The notes: a model not told the origin generated them from the letters alone. Counted from the first letter of the stretch, positions 5,623-14,599 are shown. The stretch is DNA of 15,028 nt from Sulfuriflexus sp032250955 (GCF_032250955.1 NZ_JAVVES010000060.1:1-15028); one strand, 5' to 3'. Numbers and translations: made by a program.

Positions 5623-7407
5623 ATGAGCGGAAAGATTCCTCAAAACTTTATTGATGACTTGCTTGGTCGCATCGACATCGTTGATGTCATAGACGTGCGC
5701 GTGCCATTGAAAAAGAAAGGCAAGGACTTCATGGCCTGCTGCCCTTTCCACGGCGAAAAGACCCCCTCCTTCAGTGTCAGCCAGGACAAACAGTTCTATT
5801 ACTGCTTTGGCTGCGGCGCCTCCGGTAGCGCGCTGGGCTTTCTCATGGATTATGAGCACATGGGTTTTGTCGAGGCCATCGAATCGCTGGCCGCCAGTGC
5901 CGGCGTCGATGTCCCCCGCGAGGAAGGCGGCAGCGAGGTGCCCCGGCAAGACTACCAGCCGCTTTATGCCGTACTCGAGACTGCCTCGAAGTTTTACCGT
6001 GACCAGCTGCGCAACCATCCCCAGGCGCAGCGTGCCGTTGATTACCTGAAAGGCCGTGACCTGAGCGGCGATATCGTCACCGCCTTCGGCATCGGCTTTG
6101 CCCCGCCGGGCTGGGACAACCTGATTAAACACGTTGGCGACGATGCCGCCAGGCAGGCAAGCCTGACCACTTCGGGCATGGTGATCGAGAAGGACGACAA
6201 GCGCTATGACCGTTTCCGGGATCGCATCATGATCCCGATCCTCGACCGGCGTGGCCGCTGTATCGCCTTCGGTGGCCGCGTGCTGGACGCAGGAGACGGG
6301 ACGCAACAACAGGGTGCCAAGTACCTGAACTCCCCGGAAACCCCCGTTTTCCACAAGGGCCGCGAGCTCTATGGCCTCTACCAGGTCCGCAAGGCCTTAC
6401 GCGATATCCCGCGGCTGCTGGTGGTCGAGGGCTATATGGACGTGATCGCACTGGCCCAGTACGGCATTCGTTATGCCGTGGCCACGCTCGGCACGGCGAC
6501 CACTGCCGAGCACCTCGAACAGCTGTTTCGTACGGTGCCCGAGGTCGTGTTCTGTTTTGATGGTGACCGTGCCGGTCGTGCCGCGGCCTGGCGGGCGCTG
6601 GAAAATGCCCTGCCCGTAATCCGCGAGGGCCGCGAGGCGAAGTTCCTGTTCCTGCCCGAGGGCGAAGACCCGGATACCTATGTGCGCCAGCACGGTCGTG
6701 AGGCGCTGGAGAAAAATATCCACGAGGCCATGCCTTTTTCCCGGTTCCTGCTTGAAAACCTCTCTGCACGGGCCGATATACAGACCATCGACGGCCGTGC
6801 CAGGCTGGTTGAACTGGCCCGGCCCCTGTTCACCAGGCTTAGTGCCGGGGTTTATCGCGAAATGCTCACCGATCAACTGGCGCGTATCGCCGAGATGGAT
6901 GCCGACCGCCTGGCCGCGCACCTGTTTCACCAGAAACAGGACGCCGTCGCCCCCGTGCAACGTTCGCCGCGCTCGGGCGCACCGACCAAACGCAGCAACA
7001 GCCTGGTCAGCCGGGCGATCAGTTGCCTGCTGCAGGATCCGGGGCTGGGCAAACTGGCGGGGGACGGCAAACGCCTGCTGGCCTCCGGCGAACCCGGTGC
7101 GGCTTTTTTAGTCGAACTGGTTGAATTATTGCAACTTAAACCACATTTAAACACTGCGGCCGTCATCGAACACTGGCGCGAACAGCCGATTGCGCAGCGC
7201 TTACGCGAACTGGCGGCAACGGATGCCACGCTCTCCGATACCCAGGCCCTGGAGACCGAGTTTCTGCATACCCTGGCACGTTTGGATGAACAGGCCGCAC
7301 GGCGGCGACAAATGGCGCATATTGAGAACGTGAAATCGAAACGATTTGACGAGCTTACCGAGGAAGAGAAAAAAGCTTTCAGGAAACAGATTGTTAGTGA
7401 TCCCTGA
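5623..7407 (+). CDS. dnaG: DNA primase
   Basis: The protein has 594 aa, within the usual DnaG range. It makes the RNA primers for replication at the fork, together with DnaB. There are three domains in order. The first is an N-terminal CHC2 zinc finger with Cys40, His43, Cys61 and Cys64 (CCPFHGEKTPSF ... CFGCGASG). The second is the polymerase core with a Toprim fold: VVEGYMDV carries Glu269, and FDGDRAG carries Asp313 and Asp315. The third is a C-terminal helical DnaB-interaction region after about residue 450. The start MSGKIPQNFIDDLL matches the E. coli N-terminus. The ribosome-binding site is very weak, which is consistent with the low DnaG level usual in this operon. Confidence 0.97.
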   Translation: MSGKIPQNFIDDLLGRIDIVDVIDVRVPLKKKGKDFMACCPFHGEKTPSFSVSQDKQFYYCFGCGASGSALGFLMDYEHMGFVEAIESLAASAGVDVPREEGGSEVPRQDYQPLYAVLETASKFYRDQLRNHPQAQRAVDYLKGRDLSGDIVTAFGIGFAPPGWDNLIKHVGDDAARQASLTTSGMVIEKDDKRYDRFRDRIMIPILDRRGRCIAFGGRVLDAGDGTQQQGAKYLNSPETPVFHKGRELYGLYQVRKALRDIPRLLVVEGYMDVIALAQYGIRYAVATLGTATTAEHLEQLFRTVPEVVFCFDGDRAGRAAAWRALENALPVIREGREAKFLFLPEGEDPDTYVRQHGREALEKNIHEAMPFSRFLLENLSARADIQTIDGRARLVELARPLFTRLSAGVYREMLTDQLARIAEMDADRLAAHLFHQKQDAVAPVQRSPRSGAPTKRSNSLVSRAISCLLQDPGLGKLAGDGKRLLASGEPGAAFLVELVELLQLKPHLNTAAVIEHWREQPIAQRLRELAATDATLSDTQALETEFLHTLARLDEQAARRRQMAHIENVKSKRFDELTEEEKKAFRKQIVSDP

Positions 7408-7451
7408 AAGATCGTCGTTCACAGACTAAACTATGTAAAACGCCAGTAATT

Positions 7452-7466
7452 GAACTATAATAGTTC
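7452..7466 (+). promoter_or_regulatory. Possible rpoD promoter -10 inside a small dyad
   Basis: A perfect TATAAT at 7456-7461 lies in the dnaG-rpoD gap, 72 bases before the rpoD ATG. It is embedded in the inverted repeat GAACTA-TAA-TAGTTC (7452-7466). No good -35 box is seen at 16-18 bp; the best spaced hexamer is weak. An internal promoter for rpoD is expected in this cluster, but a sigma-32 heat-shock promoter is not evident. Confidence 0.4.
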
Positions 7467-7532
7467 GTTTAATACCGCCCGCTTTTGGTGGGTGATGGCA
7501 AGACATCTGTATTTTAGACAAGGCACACATAC

Positions 7533-9370
<1,838 letters not shown>

Positions 9371-9374
<4 letters not shown>

Positions 9375-9760
9375 TTATCTAACCCCGACTTTATGCCTAC
9401 TAGCATACAGTCGGGGTTATGTTCCTCTGCATGACAGTTTGAACACAGAAGCACGCACTTCTCCACTTCCTGTAAAACCACTTCCCACTTTCTATTCGAT
9501 AATGATCGTAAATCCAATTGGAAGTTCTTGCTTTCAGGTTTTACATGGTGAAATTCCAGAGCTGAATAATTCTTTTTATAGCCACACTTTTCACATCTCC
9601 TGCCCTTGAGCCGAATCAGTTCTAGTTTTCGCTCTCTGCCTCTTGCTTGCTGTGCTCGATAACTCTGGTGAGATTGGTTTGTAACAGTATTCTTGCATTC
9701 CCTGCTGCAAAATTTTCTCTGGCGCCCTTGCAATTCTTCACCACAATTTAAACACTTCAT
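9371..9760 (-). CDS. Free-standing HNH endonuclease with N-terminal zinc finger
   Basis: The protein has 129 aa from the ATG at 9760; a TTG two codons upstream is an alternative start. An N-terminal CLNCGEELQGRQRKFCSREC knuckle is followed by a basic, Arg/Gln-rich linker. Next is the HNH core: CEKCGY, then LEFHHVKPESKNF, then LLCSNCHAEEHN, with the Cys pairs that bracket HNH zinc sites. Such nucleases cut DNA and are common in phages and as homing endonucleases of group I introns. It lies 90 bases from, and divergent to, the tRNA gene that carries a group I intron. The stop codon lies just past the rpoD terminator hairpin, in the 3' end of rpoD. A TATAAT box on the minus strand at 9782-9787 may be its -10. 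Confidence 0.82.
9381..9418. terminator. rpoD terminator hairpin, overlapping the convergent HNH gene
   Basis: AACCCCGACT (9381-9390) pairs with AGTCGGGGTT (9409-9418). The stem continues with TATGC (9392-9396) and GCATA (9403-9407) around CTACTA, giving about 15 pairs with one mismatch. It starts 6 bases after the rpoD stop. The T tract after it is poor, but the stem is strong. On the minus strand the same bases encode the last residues of the HNH protein. Confidence 0.7.
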
Positions 9761-9830
9761 ATCCAATATCCATTTTGGCTTATTATACTTTTCATAATCT
9801 ATTATAAATACTTCAATATCAAGAAAAAGT

Positions 9831-9839
9831 TGCTACAAT
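9831..9839 (+). promoter_or_regulatory. Extended -10 promoter of the tRNA-Ile gene
   Basis: TGCTACAAT fits the extended -10 form TGnTATAAT with one change and lies 11 bases before the mature tRNA 5' end. The -35 region (about 9811-9816, CTTCAA) is weak. The upstream stretch 9780-9830 is very AT-rich, like an UP element. Transcription would start only a few bases before the tRNA. Confidence 0.5.
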
Positions 9840-9850
9840 AGGTCGCGTTT

Positions 9851-10185
9851 GGGCCTATAGCTCAGTTGGTTAGAGCAGGGGACTCATCAAGATGGTGCGT
9901 CCATGCTGAAAGGTATGGAATGAACGGGATGAATTCAGGGGAACCTTAACAGCTATTTCATATAGGCTGATGGCAATCCTGATCCAAGCCGGAGGTACAC
10001 CTTCGGAAGGTGCAGAGACTACCTGGGGACTGGTTTATAACCGAGCGTCCTTAATAACAGGCTAGAGCGTCCCGCACCCTGGCAAACAACCATGTTTGTG
10101 GGTGATGAGATAGTCCGCTCCTGGCAGAAATGTCAGGCTAAAGTGAATCCCTTGGTCCCAGGTTCGAGTCCTGGTGGGCCCACCA
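9851..10185 (+). tRNA. ileX: tRNA-Ile2 (CAU anticodon), interrupted by a group I intron
   Basis: The exons are 9851-9887 and 10146-10185; joined they give a 77-nt tRNA with encoded CCA. Acceptor GGGCCTA/TGGGCCC, D stem GCTC/GAGC, anticodon stem GGGGA/TCCCT and T stem CCAGG/CCTGG all pair. The anticodon loop reads CTCATAA, so the anticodon is CAU. A73, the C4-G69 and C5-G68 pairs, and general similarity to E. coli ileX point to the isoleucine tRNA whose C34 is changed to lysidine by TilS to read AUA, rather than elongator Met tRNA. The intron lies after U36. Splicing is therefore needed before TilS can act. Confidence 0.92.
9888..10145 (+). ncRNA. Group I intron (subgroup IC3-like) in the tRNA-Ile anticodon loop
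   Basis: The intron is 258 nt and carries no ORF. The 5' exon ends in U (9887) and the intron ends in G (10145). P1: the guide GTGCGTCC (9895-9902) pairs with exon GGACTCAT with a U-G pair at the splice site and one mismatch. P2: CCATGC/GTATGG with a GAAA loop. P3: CGGGATG (9925-9931) with CGTCCCG (10068-10074). P4: TCAGG/CCTGA. P5: CAGC/GCTG. P6 region: CACCTT/AAGGTG. P7: GACTA (10017-10021) with TAGTC (10111-10115). P8: CACCC/GGGTG. P9: CCTGGCA/TGTCAGG with a GAAA loop. The conserved P, Q, R and S blocks are all recognisable. The insertion site and the GAAA loops L2 and L9 match the Azoarcus tRNA-Ile intron. An extra hairpin set (10022-10061) sits between P7 and P3. Confidence 0.93.
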
Positions 10186-10238
10186 AACAAAAACACAGCA
10201 TATATGTGTGCACGAAAGCATAGTTGATCATAAATGGA

Positions 10239-10269
10239 CAAACTATGGTTACAAAAAAACCATAGTTTG
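10239..10269. terminator. Hairpin terminator after the tRNA, shared with the SAP gene end
   Basis: CAAACTATGGTT (10239-10250) pairs perfectly over 12 bp with AACCATAGTTTG (10258-10269) around a 7-base A-rich loop. On the plus strand it is followed, after a G run, by TTTGTTTTTTCTCTC, so it may end tRNA transcription. The stop codon of the minus-strand SAP-like gene lies inside the stem, so it may also end that operon. Confidence 0.6.
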
Positions 10270-10638
10270 GGGGGATTTGTTTTTTCTCTCGCCGTTAATT
10301 TTCTTTTTCTTCGTACTCTTTTTAGAATCAGCTTTATATTCAGCTGGTGCTTCCGCAACCGAGGCCACTTGTTTTCCATTCACCAACCGTTCTATGAGCA
10401 CAGCTTTTTCACGACCTGACTCACCCAGTGATAATTTTTTGCACAGGTCCTTCAGTTCATCACGCTTCAATGTCTCAAGCATATCTGCCAGTGCAATTTT
10501 TCGATATTGGACCATGGCCTGTACGATATCACCTTTGGATTTACTGCTAAGGCCTGTAACGTCATAATTTCCCGCCAGCTCCAGCAACCGTGCGCGGGAT
10601 ATAAGAGGCAATAGATCTTTTTTCGCTCTTTTACTCAT
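10249..10638 (-). CDS. SAP-like domain protein, third gene of the HTH-peptidase/PIN operon
   Basis: The protein has 129 aa. Two similar helix-turn-helix-length units are visible. Residues about 10-43 contain SRARLLELAGNYDVTGLSSK. Residues about 53-86 contain LKRDELKDLCKKLSLGESGR followed by KAVLIERLV. Each has the leucine spacing and the central Gly/Ser turn of SAP or Rho-N-type DNA-binding motifs. The tail (about 102-122) is lysine-rich. Nucleic-acid binding is thus likely, but the role is unknown. It starts 3 bases after the end of the PIN frame, so it is almost certainly in the same transcript and translationally coupled. No membrane segment or catalytic motif is seen. Confidence 0.65.
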   Translation of the reverse strand: MSKRAKKDLLPLISRARLLELAGNYDVTGLSSKSKGDIVQAMVQYRKIALADMLETLKRDELKDLCKKLSLGESGREKAVLIERLVNGKQVASVAEAPAEYKADSKKSTKKKKINGERKNKSPQTMVFL

Positions 10639-10641
10639 AAA

Positions 10642-11139
10642 TTACTTTTGTTTCCTAAATCGTTTTAACTGACTTTCTACTTCATCCCAGGGCAGGCGGC
10701 TGCCATCTTCTTCCATTCTGTGATATGCCTCACTCGCTTCAGCGACGGTAATCATCTTTGATTCCAGCATTTCACCAACAAGCCAGATCGTGCCGCGAAC
10801 ATCGATGTTTTCCAGAAGACAAACCTGACGCAGTTTTTTGTCGCCTGTCAATAATGGTACTTTTTACTCATCTGCCAGCACCATCGCTTCCAGGTCATGA
10901 CTACTTACACCTTTATGCTGCTGACTAAGTTCTTGAACCTTTAGCTGCATATCGTCTGTAAGTTCCACCAACTGTAAGCCGCGTTCAATCAGCTCACTAA
11001 GTGTTGCGCGTAACTCCTGCTCGAACAAACTATCAGGTGTCGCGTATTCAAATGGCAGATCAAACATTACATCAAGCAATCCACTCACATGTATATCTAT
11101 TAGTACATTGGCATCGCTAATGAGTAGCCGCACTGGCAT
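10642..11139 (-). pseudogene. PIN-domain nuclease (toxin-like), interrupted by an in-frame TAA
   Basis: The frame from ATG 11139 reads 91 residues to a TAA at 10864-10866. It then continues in the same frame to 10642, with a TTG at 10851 as a possible restart (69 aa). Read through, it is about 165 residues, a normal PIN length. The first part has LLISDANVLIDI with the first catalytic Asp, and HDLEAMVLADE with a further Asp. The second part has PLLTGDKKLR with the late acidic residue and GTIWLVGEML. PIN proteins are Mg-dependent RNases, often toxins. One base change at a Glu or Gln codon would explain the stop. The short product lacks the LLTGDK region. The start overlaps the end of the HTH-peptidase gene by 23 bases. 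Confidence 0.8.
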
Positions 11140-12187
11140 GATCCACTTTCCTTAGTACTCGGAATTCCACTAGCGATTTACCCATTAACTCCGCTGCCTT
11201 CGATTCGCTTATTAACTCCTCGGCCAGTGCATGAAAAACCAACTGAGTAAATACCTGTGGCTCTTCTCGGGGATATTCGTCGCACGGTTCCTGCTTGTGC
11301 CATCCATAGCGGCGAAACATTTTTACCATCTCTATATATACTGAATCACCCATGATAGAGAGATCCTTCGCACGGTGCAGCCAGCCCCCCATGCTAAGAC
11401 CATAGGCCTTTTTCAGTACGCACAACTCTCTGGGTTCAAACCATGAACGGCGGCGGCCCAGCTCGTTGTACACTTCTGCCGCAGGCGCAAGAAAGGCACC
11501 GGCAAAGCGATGGGCCAGTTTTTCTTCCTGTTCCTTCATAGCCTCGTCTAACCGGCCTTCAAGAATAAGGTGTCCTAACTCATGCGCCATGGTAAACCGC
11601 TGACGATCACCGGGCCAGTCTGCACCCACCACAATAATCGGTGCGCCATTCACACGACAGGCCAGTCCATCAAATTTGCCATCGTGCAGAGCATGGGTCT
11701 GGAATACCTTGATACCTCGTTCCTCCAGAGTACCGGTAAGATCCAGTATTGGATTTTGTCCCAGCTTCCATTCTTCACGCACGACATTGGCAATATGCTC
11801 AATCTCATCAAAATCGTTAATTTTGTCCGGCAACCCTTCTGGCAATACAAATCGTCGCACCGGACTGACAGGCAGGATATCTTCAAGCACCAGATATCGC
11901 TCTACCTGCTCCAGGACATCCCCCTCGATCTGAGTCAGTACCTTTTTGGGCAACTTCGAGTGTTTGCGATATTCAACTTCGCGCAGCTCCACCTCAATTT
12001 GCCGAAAAAAGTACTCAGTCCGTACCTGTAAAGCCTTAGCCAAGGCCAGCATCACCCCGGAAGAGGGGGTGGATTGGTTGTTCTCGTATTTAGAAATTGC
12101 CATCGCAGATACACCGACCTTTTCTGCAAGCGCACGCAGAGACAAGCCTGACGCTTTACGCGCCTGCTGTATTCGTTCTCCAATCAT
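11117..12187 (-). CDS. XRE-family HTH and ImmA/IrrE (COG2856) metallopeptidase fusion
   Basis: The protein has 356 aa. Residues about 1-60 form an XRE/Cro helix-turn-helix (RIQQARKASGLSLRALAEKV, then VSAMAISKYENNQSTPS). The middle carries the zinc-peptidase motif MAHELGHLILEG (HExxH), followed by LAHRFAGAFLAP, which supplies the third ligand region. Proteins of this build cleave or bind repressors and antitoxins and act as the regulatory half of toxin-antitoxin-like or mobile-element switches. The downstream overlapping PIN gene fits pairings predicted between COG2856 proteins and PIN toxins. The dyad at 12201-12237 just upstream is a likely autoregulatory operator. Confidence 0.85.
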   Translation of the reverse strand: MIGERIQQARKASGLSLRALAEKVGVSAMAISKYENNQSTPSSGVMLALAKALQVRTEYFFRQIEVELREVEYRKHSKLPKKVLTQIEGDVLEQVERYLVLEDILPVSPVRRFVLPEGLPDKINDFDEIEHIANVVREEWKLGQNPILDLTGTLEERGIKVFQTHALHDGKFDGLACRVNGAPIIVVGADWPGDRQRFTMAHELGHLILEGRLDEAMKEQEEKLAHRFAGAFLAPAAEVYNELGRRRSWFEPRELCVLKKAYGLSMGGWLHRAKDLSIMGDSVYIEMVKMFRRYGWHKQEPCDEYPREEPQVFTQLVFHALAEELISESKAAELMGKSLVEFRVLRKVDHASAATH

Positions 12188-12200
12188 GCTTATTCTCCCG

Positions 12201-12237
12201 GTTTACAAACTTGATCATTAATGATGATTGTGTAAAC
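12201..12237. promoter_or_regulatory. Palindromic operator between divergent genes
   Basis: GTTTACA (12201-12207) and TGTAAAC (12231-12237) form an inverted repeat around a perfect 12-bp palindrome, ATCATTAATGAT (12214-12225). It lies 14 bases upstream of the HTH-peptidase start. This is where an XRE regulator would bind to repress its own operon. A TATAGT at 12238-12243 could be a -10 for the rightward genes; no strong -35 is seen. Confidence 0.55.
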
Positions 12238-12310
12238 TATAGTCAATGGCGAGCAGTGTGGCAAGCCTAATTTGGATCAAATATTTTTATGGAACAGGAG
12301 GTTAGAACTT

Positions 12311-12484
12311 ATGGCTACCAACCCACCAAAAGGCGACGGAAAGCGCAGTGGCGCCGTACGTGGCCGATCACAGACATATAACCCCCAGAATGACCACTGG
12401 GTCAAGCGGGATACTACAACCGGTCGTTTTATCGACCAGAAAGCTGACAAAGACCCCTTTAAGGGTGTCAGGAAGGAGAAATAA
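12311..12484 (+). CDS. Small conserved hypothetical basic protein
   Basis: The protein has 57 aa from the ATG at 12311, chosen because a full AGGAGG (12296-12301) lies 9 bases upstream. It begins MATNPPKGDGKRSGAVRGRS, contains WVKRDTTTGRFIDQKAD and ends FKGVRKEK. It is very basic, low in hydrophobics and probably unstructured. I recall very similar short proteins scattered across many bacteria with no assigned function. The next gene starts 1 base after its stop, so they form a pair. Confidence 0.75.
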   Translation: MATNPPKGDGKRSGAVRGRSQTYNPQNDHWVKRDTTTGRFIDQKADKDPFKGVRKEK

Positions 12485-12485
12485 C

Positions 12486-12845
12486 ATGGCAAATGCCGTA
12501 GCACATCGGTTTGGAGCAGCCCTGGTAGTAGGCGGGATTTCCGCCTATAACGAAGACCAGAACGGTCAAAACACAGCCAAACCCTTGGTTCATGCCACGG
12601 CTGCAGCAGTTTGCGGGAGCTTACCCGATATCCTGGAACCGGCCTTTCATCCAAATCACCGTCAGTTCTTCCATAGCTTTGGTTTTGCCGGCTTACTCGG
12701 GTACGGCTTATACAAGCTATACCAGTGGCAGCCCCAGGATGAGATGAACAAACTACTTAAACAAGCCGGTTTTGTTGTAGGAGGAGCGTATTTAGTTCAT
12801 CTAGCAATGGATGCCACAACCCCAAAATCACTACCGATAGTCTGA
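12486..12845 (+). CDS. YdjM/DUF457-like membrane-bound metal-dependent hydrolase family protein
   Basis: The protein has 119 aa from the ATG at 12486, with AAGGAG just upstream. His7 in AVAHRFGAAL, the GSLPDILEP segment and HPNHRQFFHS give the spaced His/Asp pattern of the YdjM (LexA-regulated, membrane-bound metal-dependent hydrolase) family. Hydrophobic stretches at about 10-20, 65-80 and 93-107 suggest membrane association. The protein is shorter than E. coli YdjM. The reaction is unknown even for the family. A strong hairpin (12856-12894) follows. Confidence 0.6.
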   Translation: MANAVAHRFGAALVVGGISAYNEDQNGQNTAKPLVHATAAAVCGSLPDILEPAFHPNHRQFFHSFGFAGLLGYGLYKLYQWQPQDEMNKLLKQAGFVVGGAYLVHLAMDATTPKSLPIV

Positions 12846-12855
12846 AAGCGGCAAA

Positions 12856-12894
12856 TTATGGTTCCGTGCACAGTTATTGTGTCAGGAACCATAA
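12856..12894. terminator. Bidirectional-type hairpin between convergent genes
   Basis: TTATGGTTCC (12856-12865) pairs perfectly over 10 bp with GGAACCATAA (12885-12894), and CACA/TGTG pair inside. It lies between the stop of the YdjM-like gene (12845) and the stop of the permease gene (12929). There is no long T tract on either strand. Confidence 0.55.
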
Positions 12895-12928
12895 ACGGGC
12901 AGACATATTGGCAAAAGCAGCGCAGGAA

Positions 12929-13684
12929 TCAGGCAACACGCCTGTAACGTTGCAACAGCCATGCGCCCAGCATACTGAAGACAGCAAGCGCCCAAACGAT
13001 CAAGGGTGCCGCGGGTAAGTCAGTCGTCACTGATAACAGTAAGCCTGCCAGGTAACCACCGGCACCCACCGCGTAAGCCATATAGAGTCCCCATCTCGTA
13101 TCGAGCCGCCTGGCGGCAAGCGCGGGGATAATCAGGCTCGCAAAGACCAGGTATATCCCGACCAGTTGCACCGATGCCGTCACGGCGAGCGCAAACAGCA
13201 GGTAAAATCCCTTGCCACGTGCAACATTCCCGGCAAAAAACCACAGGCCCAGGACGAGGGCGAACAAGACGCTGGCGGCCGGTAGCTGCTCATACCGTAC
13301 CCATAGAATTTGCCCCGCCAGTAATTCCTGTAAGTGCTCGGCCCCGTGTGGATTGCCGGCAAGCAATAACAGGCTCGCGCAGGCCGCCAACACGAAGATG
13401 GTGCCGATGAGCGCCTCCTGTATATCCGGCCAGCGACGTTCAGACCATTGCAACAACAGCCCTCCAGCCAGTGCGCTTGCCCCTGCGGCCAGTTGCACAC
13501 CGTAACCCGACATCTCGAATTCAAACGTCTGCGCCGCGATAACCCCGAGACCGGCAATCTGCGCAATCGCCAGATCAATAAAGATTATGCCCCGCTTGAG
13601 GACTTCGCGACCCAGGGGAACATGGGTCGCGATCACCAGCAGGCCCGCGATGAGAGGGGCAAGAATGACTGAGAATTCCAGCAT
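12929..13684 (-). CDS. Metal ABC transporter permease (ABC-3 family, ZnuB-like)
   Basis: The protein has 251 aa with about seven to eight hydrophobic helices. The segment HVPLGREVLKRGIIFIDLAI, followed by AQIAGLGV, is the hallmark loop of the ZnuB/MntB/TroC permease family. It forms the inner-membrane channel that takes up zinc or manganese from the periplasmic binding protein. The ATG follows the binding-protein stop after 9 bases, so the two are co-transcribed. No ATPase gene is present in the window; it may lie upstream of the barrel gene or elsewhere. Metal specificity cannot be read from the sequence. Confidence 0.88.
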   Translation of the reverse strand: MLEFSVILAPLIAGLLVIATHVPLGREVLKRGIIFIDLAIAQIAGLGVIAAQTFEFEMSGYGVQLAAGASALAGGLLLQWSERRWPDIQEALIGTIFVLAACASLLLLAGNPHGAEHLQELLAGQILWVRYEQLPAASVLFALVLGLWFFAGNVARGKGFYLLFALAVTASVQLVGIYLVFASLIIPALAARRLDTRWGLYMAYAVGAGGYLAGLLLSVTTDLPAAPLIVWALAVFSMLGAWLLQRYRRVA

Positions 13685-13693
13685 GGCTATCCT

Positions 13694-14599
13694 TTATTGG
13701 GCATGGGCATACTGATTGAGAATGCGCAGCGTTTCATCAAACAGGCCAAACAGGTCTTTGGCATTTTCATTGCCCCCCACCGTAAACGGCAGGGCTGCCG
13801 CAGGTATCCCGCTCCGCTCGCTGAGCCATTCCGAGGCACGCGGGCTTTGATAAGCCGCACGCAGAATAAGCTTCGCCGGTTTCTGCTCCAGCTGCCGGGC
13901 AATGCCCGCAAGGTGCCCGGCCCCCGGCAGTATGCCCGGCTTTTCCTCCAGTACCGCAAGCCGCTCCAGCCCCAGCCACTCAATCAGGTAAACCCAGCTT
14001 TTATGCTGGGTCACGACTGGCAGGCCCCTGAGGTTTTTCGCTTCGGCCTCCCAGCGTGAAATGGCCCTGTCCCAGCGCTGCTTAAAGTCCGCCAGTCGTT
14101 GCCGGTAATATGCGGCATGCTCCGGGTCGATACTGGCCAGGCGCGCACTGATGACCGGTGCAAGCCGCGCGATATTGCGTGGATCAGTATGGATATGCGG
14201 ATTTCCCTGTGAATGAACATCGCCCTCACTGCGATCTATATTGCGCGGGATCTCCCGCATCCTGACATGGCTCGCGGCCTCCAGGTAACCGGGCCGGCCC
14301 GGCTGGACTTTGGGGTTGCCTGACTTTCTCAACAACAGCGGCAACCATCCCACTTCCAGATCCGCACCGCTACAGATGACCAGATCCGCCTGCCGCATTT
14401 TGGCAATAAGACTGGGACGAGCGGTAATCCGATGCGGGTCCTGCAGGCCGGTAGTGGCACTGTGGATGGTCGCCTTGTCACCCGCCAGTTCCTCGCTGAG
14501 TGCCGCCCATTCAGGCTCGCAGGCAAGGATGCGGATTTCGGCATGGGCTTCAGAGACTGCCGTCAATACAAAAACCAACGTTATCAATAAATGTTTCAT
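13694..14599 (-). CDS. Periplasmic metal-binding protein of an ABC transporter (ZnuA/TroA-like)
   Basis: The protein has 301 aa. The first 20 residues are a signal peptide (MKHLLITLVFVLTAVSEAHA) with an Ala-x-Ala cleavage site. The mature protein has the cluster A-I binding-protein pattern: LQDPHRITARPS with His56, NPHIHTDPRN with His135, TQHKSWVYLIEWLG with His199, and an acidic residue near the C-terminus in NENAKDLFGLFDET. Three His plus an acidic ligand favour zinc. The long His-rich loop of E. coli ZnuA is missing; only a short DVHSQGNPHIH stretch is present. It lies between an outer-membrane barrel gene (9-base gap) and the permease gene. Confidence 0.87.
   Translation of the reverse strand: MKHLLITLVFVLTAVSEAHAEIRILACEPEWAALSEELAGDKATIHSATTGLQDPHRITARPSLIAKMRQADLVICSGADLEVGWLPLLLRKSGNPKVQPGRPGYLEAASHVRMREIPRNIDRSEGDVHSQGNPHIHTDPRNIARLAPVISARLASIDPEHAAYYRQRLADFKQRWDRAISRWEAEAKNLRGLPVVTQHKSWVYLIEWLGLERLAVLEEKPGILPGAGHLAGIARQLEQKPAKLILRAAYQSPRASEWLSERSGIPAAALPFTVGGNENAKDLFGLFDETLRILNQYAHAQ

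Noticed and set aside
5536..6354. Long minus-strand ORF opposite dnaG
   Set aside because: Shadow of dnaG, whose zinc-finger and Toprim motifs are intact.
9851..10185. Reading the CAU tRNA as elongator tRNA-Met
   Set aside because: Acceptor and anticodon-stem sequence resemble ileX, and C4-G69 and C5-G68 match the TilS substrate type; the Met tRNA has different pairs. A tRNA classifier would settle it.
10062..10379. Minus-strand 105-aa ORF containing PTRTRTWDQG
   Set aside because: It is the antisense of the tRNA 3' exon and its flank; this is a classic spurious ORF signature, and it overlaps the intron, the terminator and the SAP gene end.
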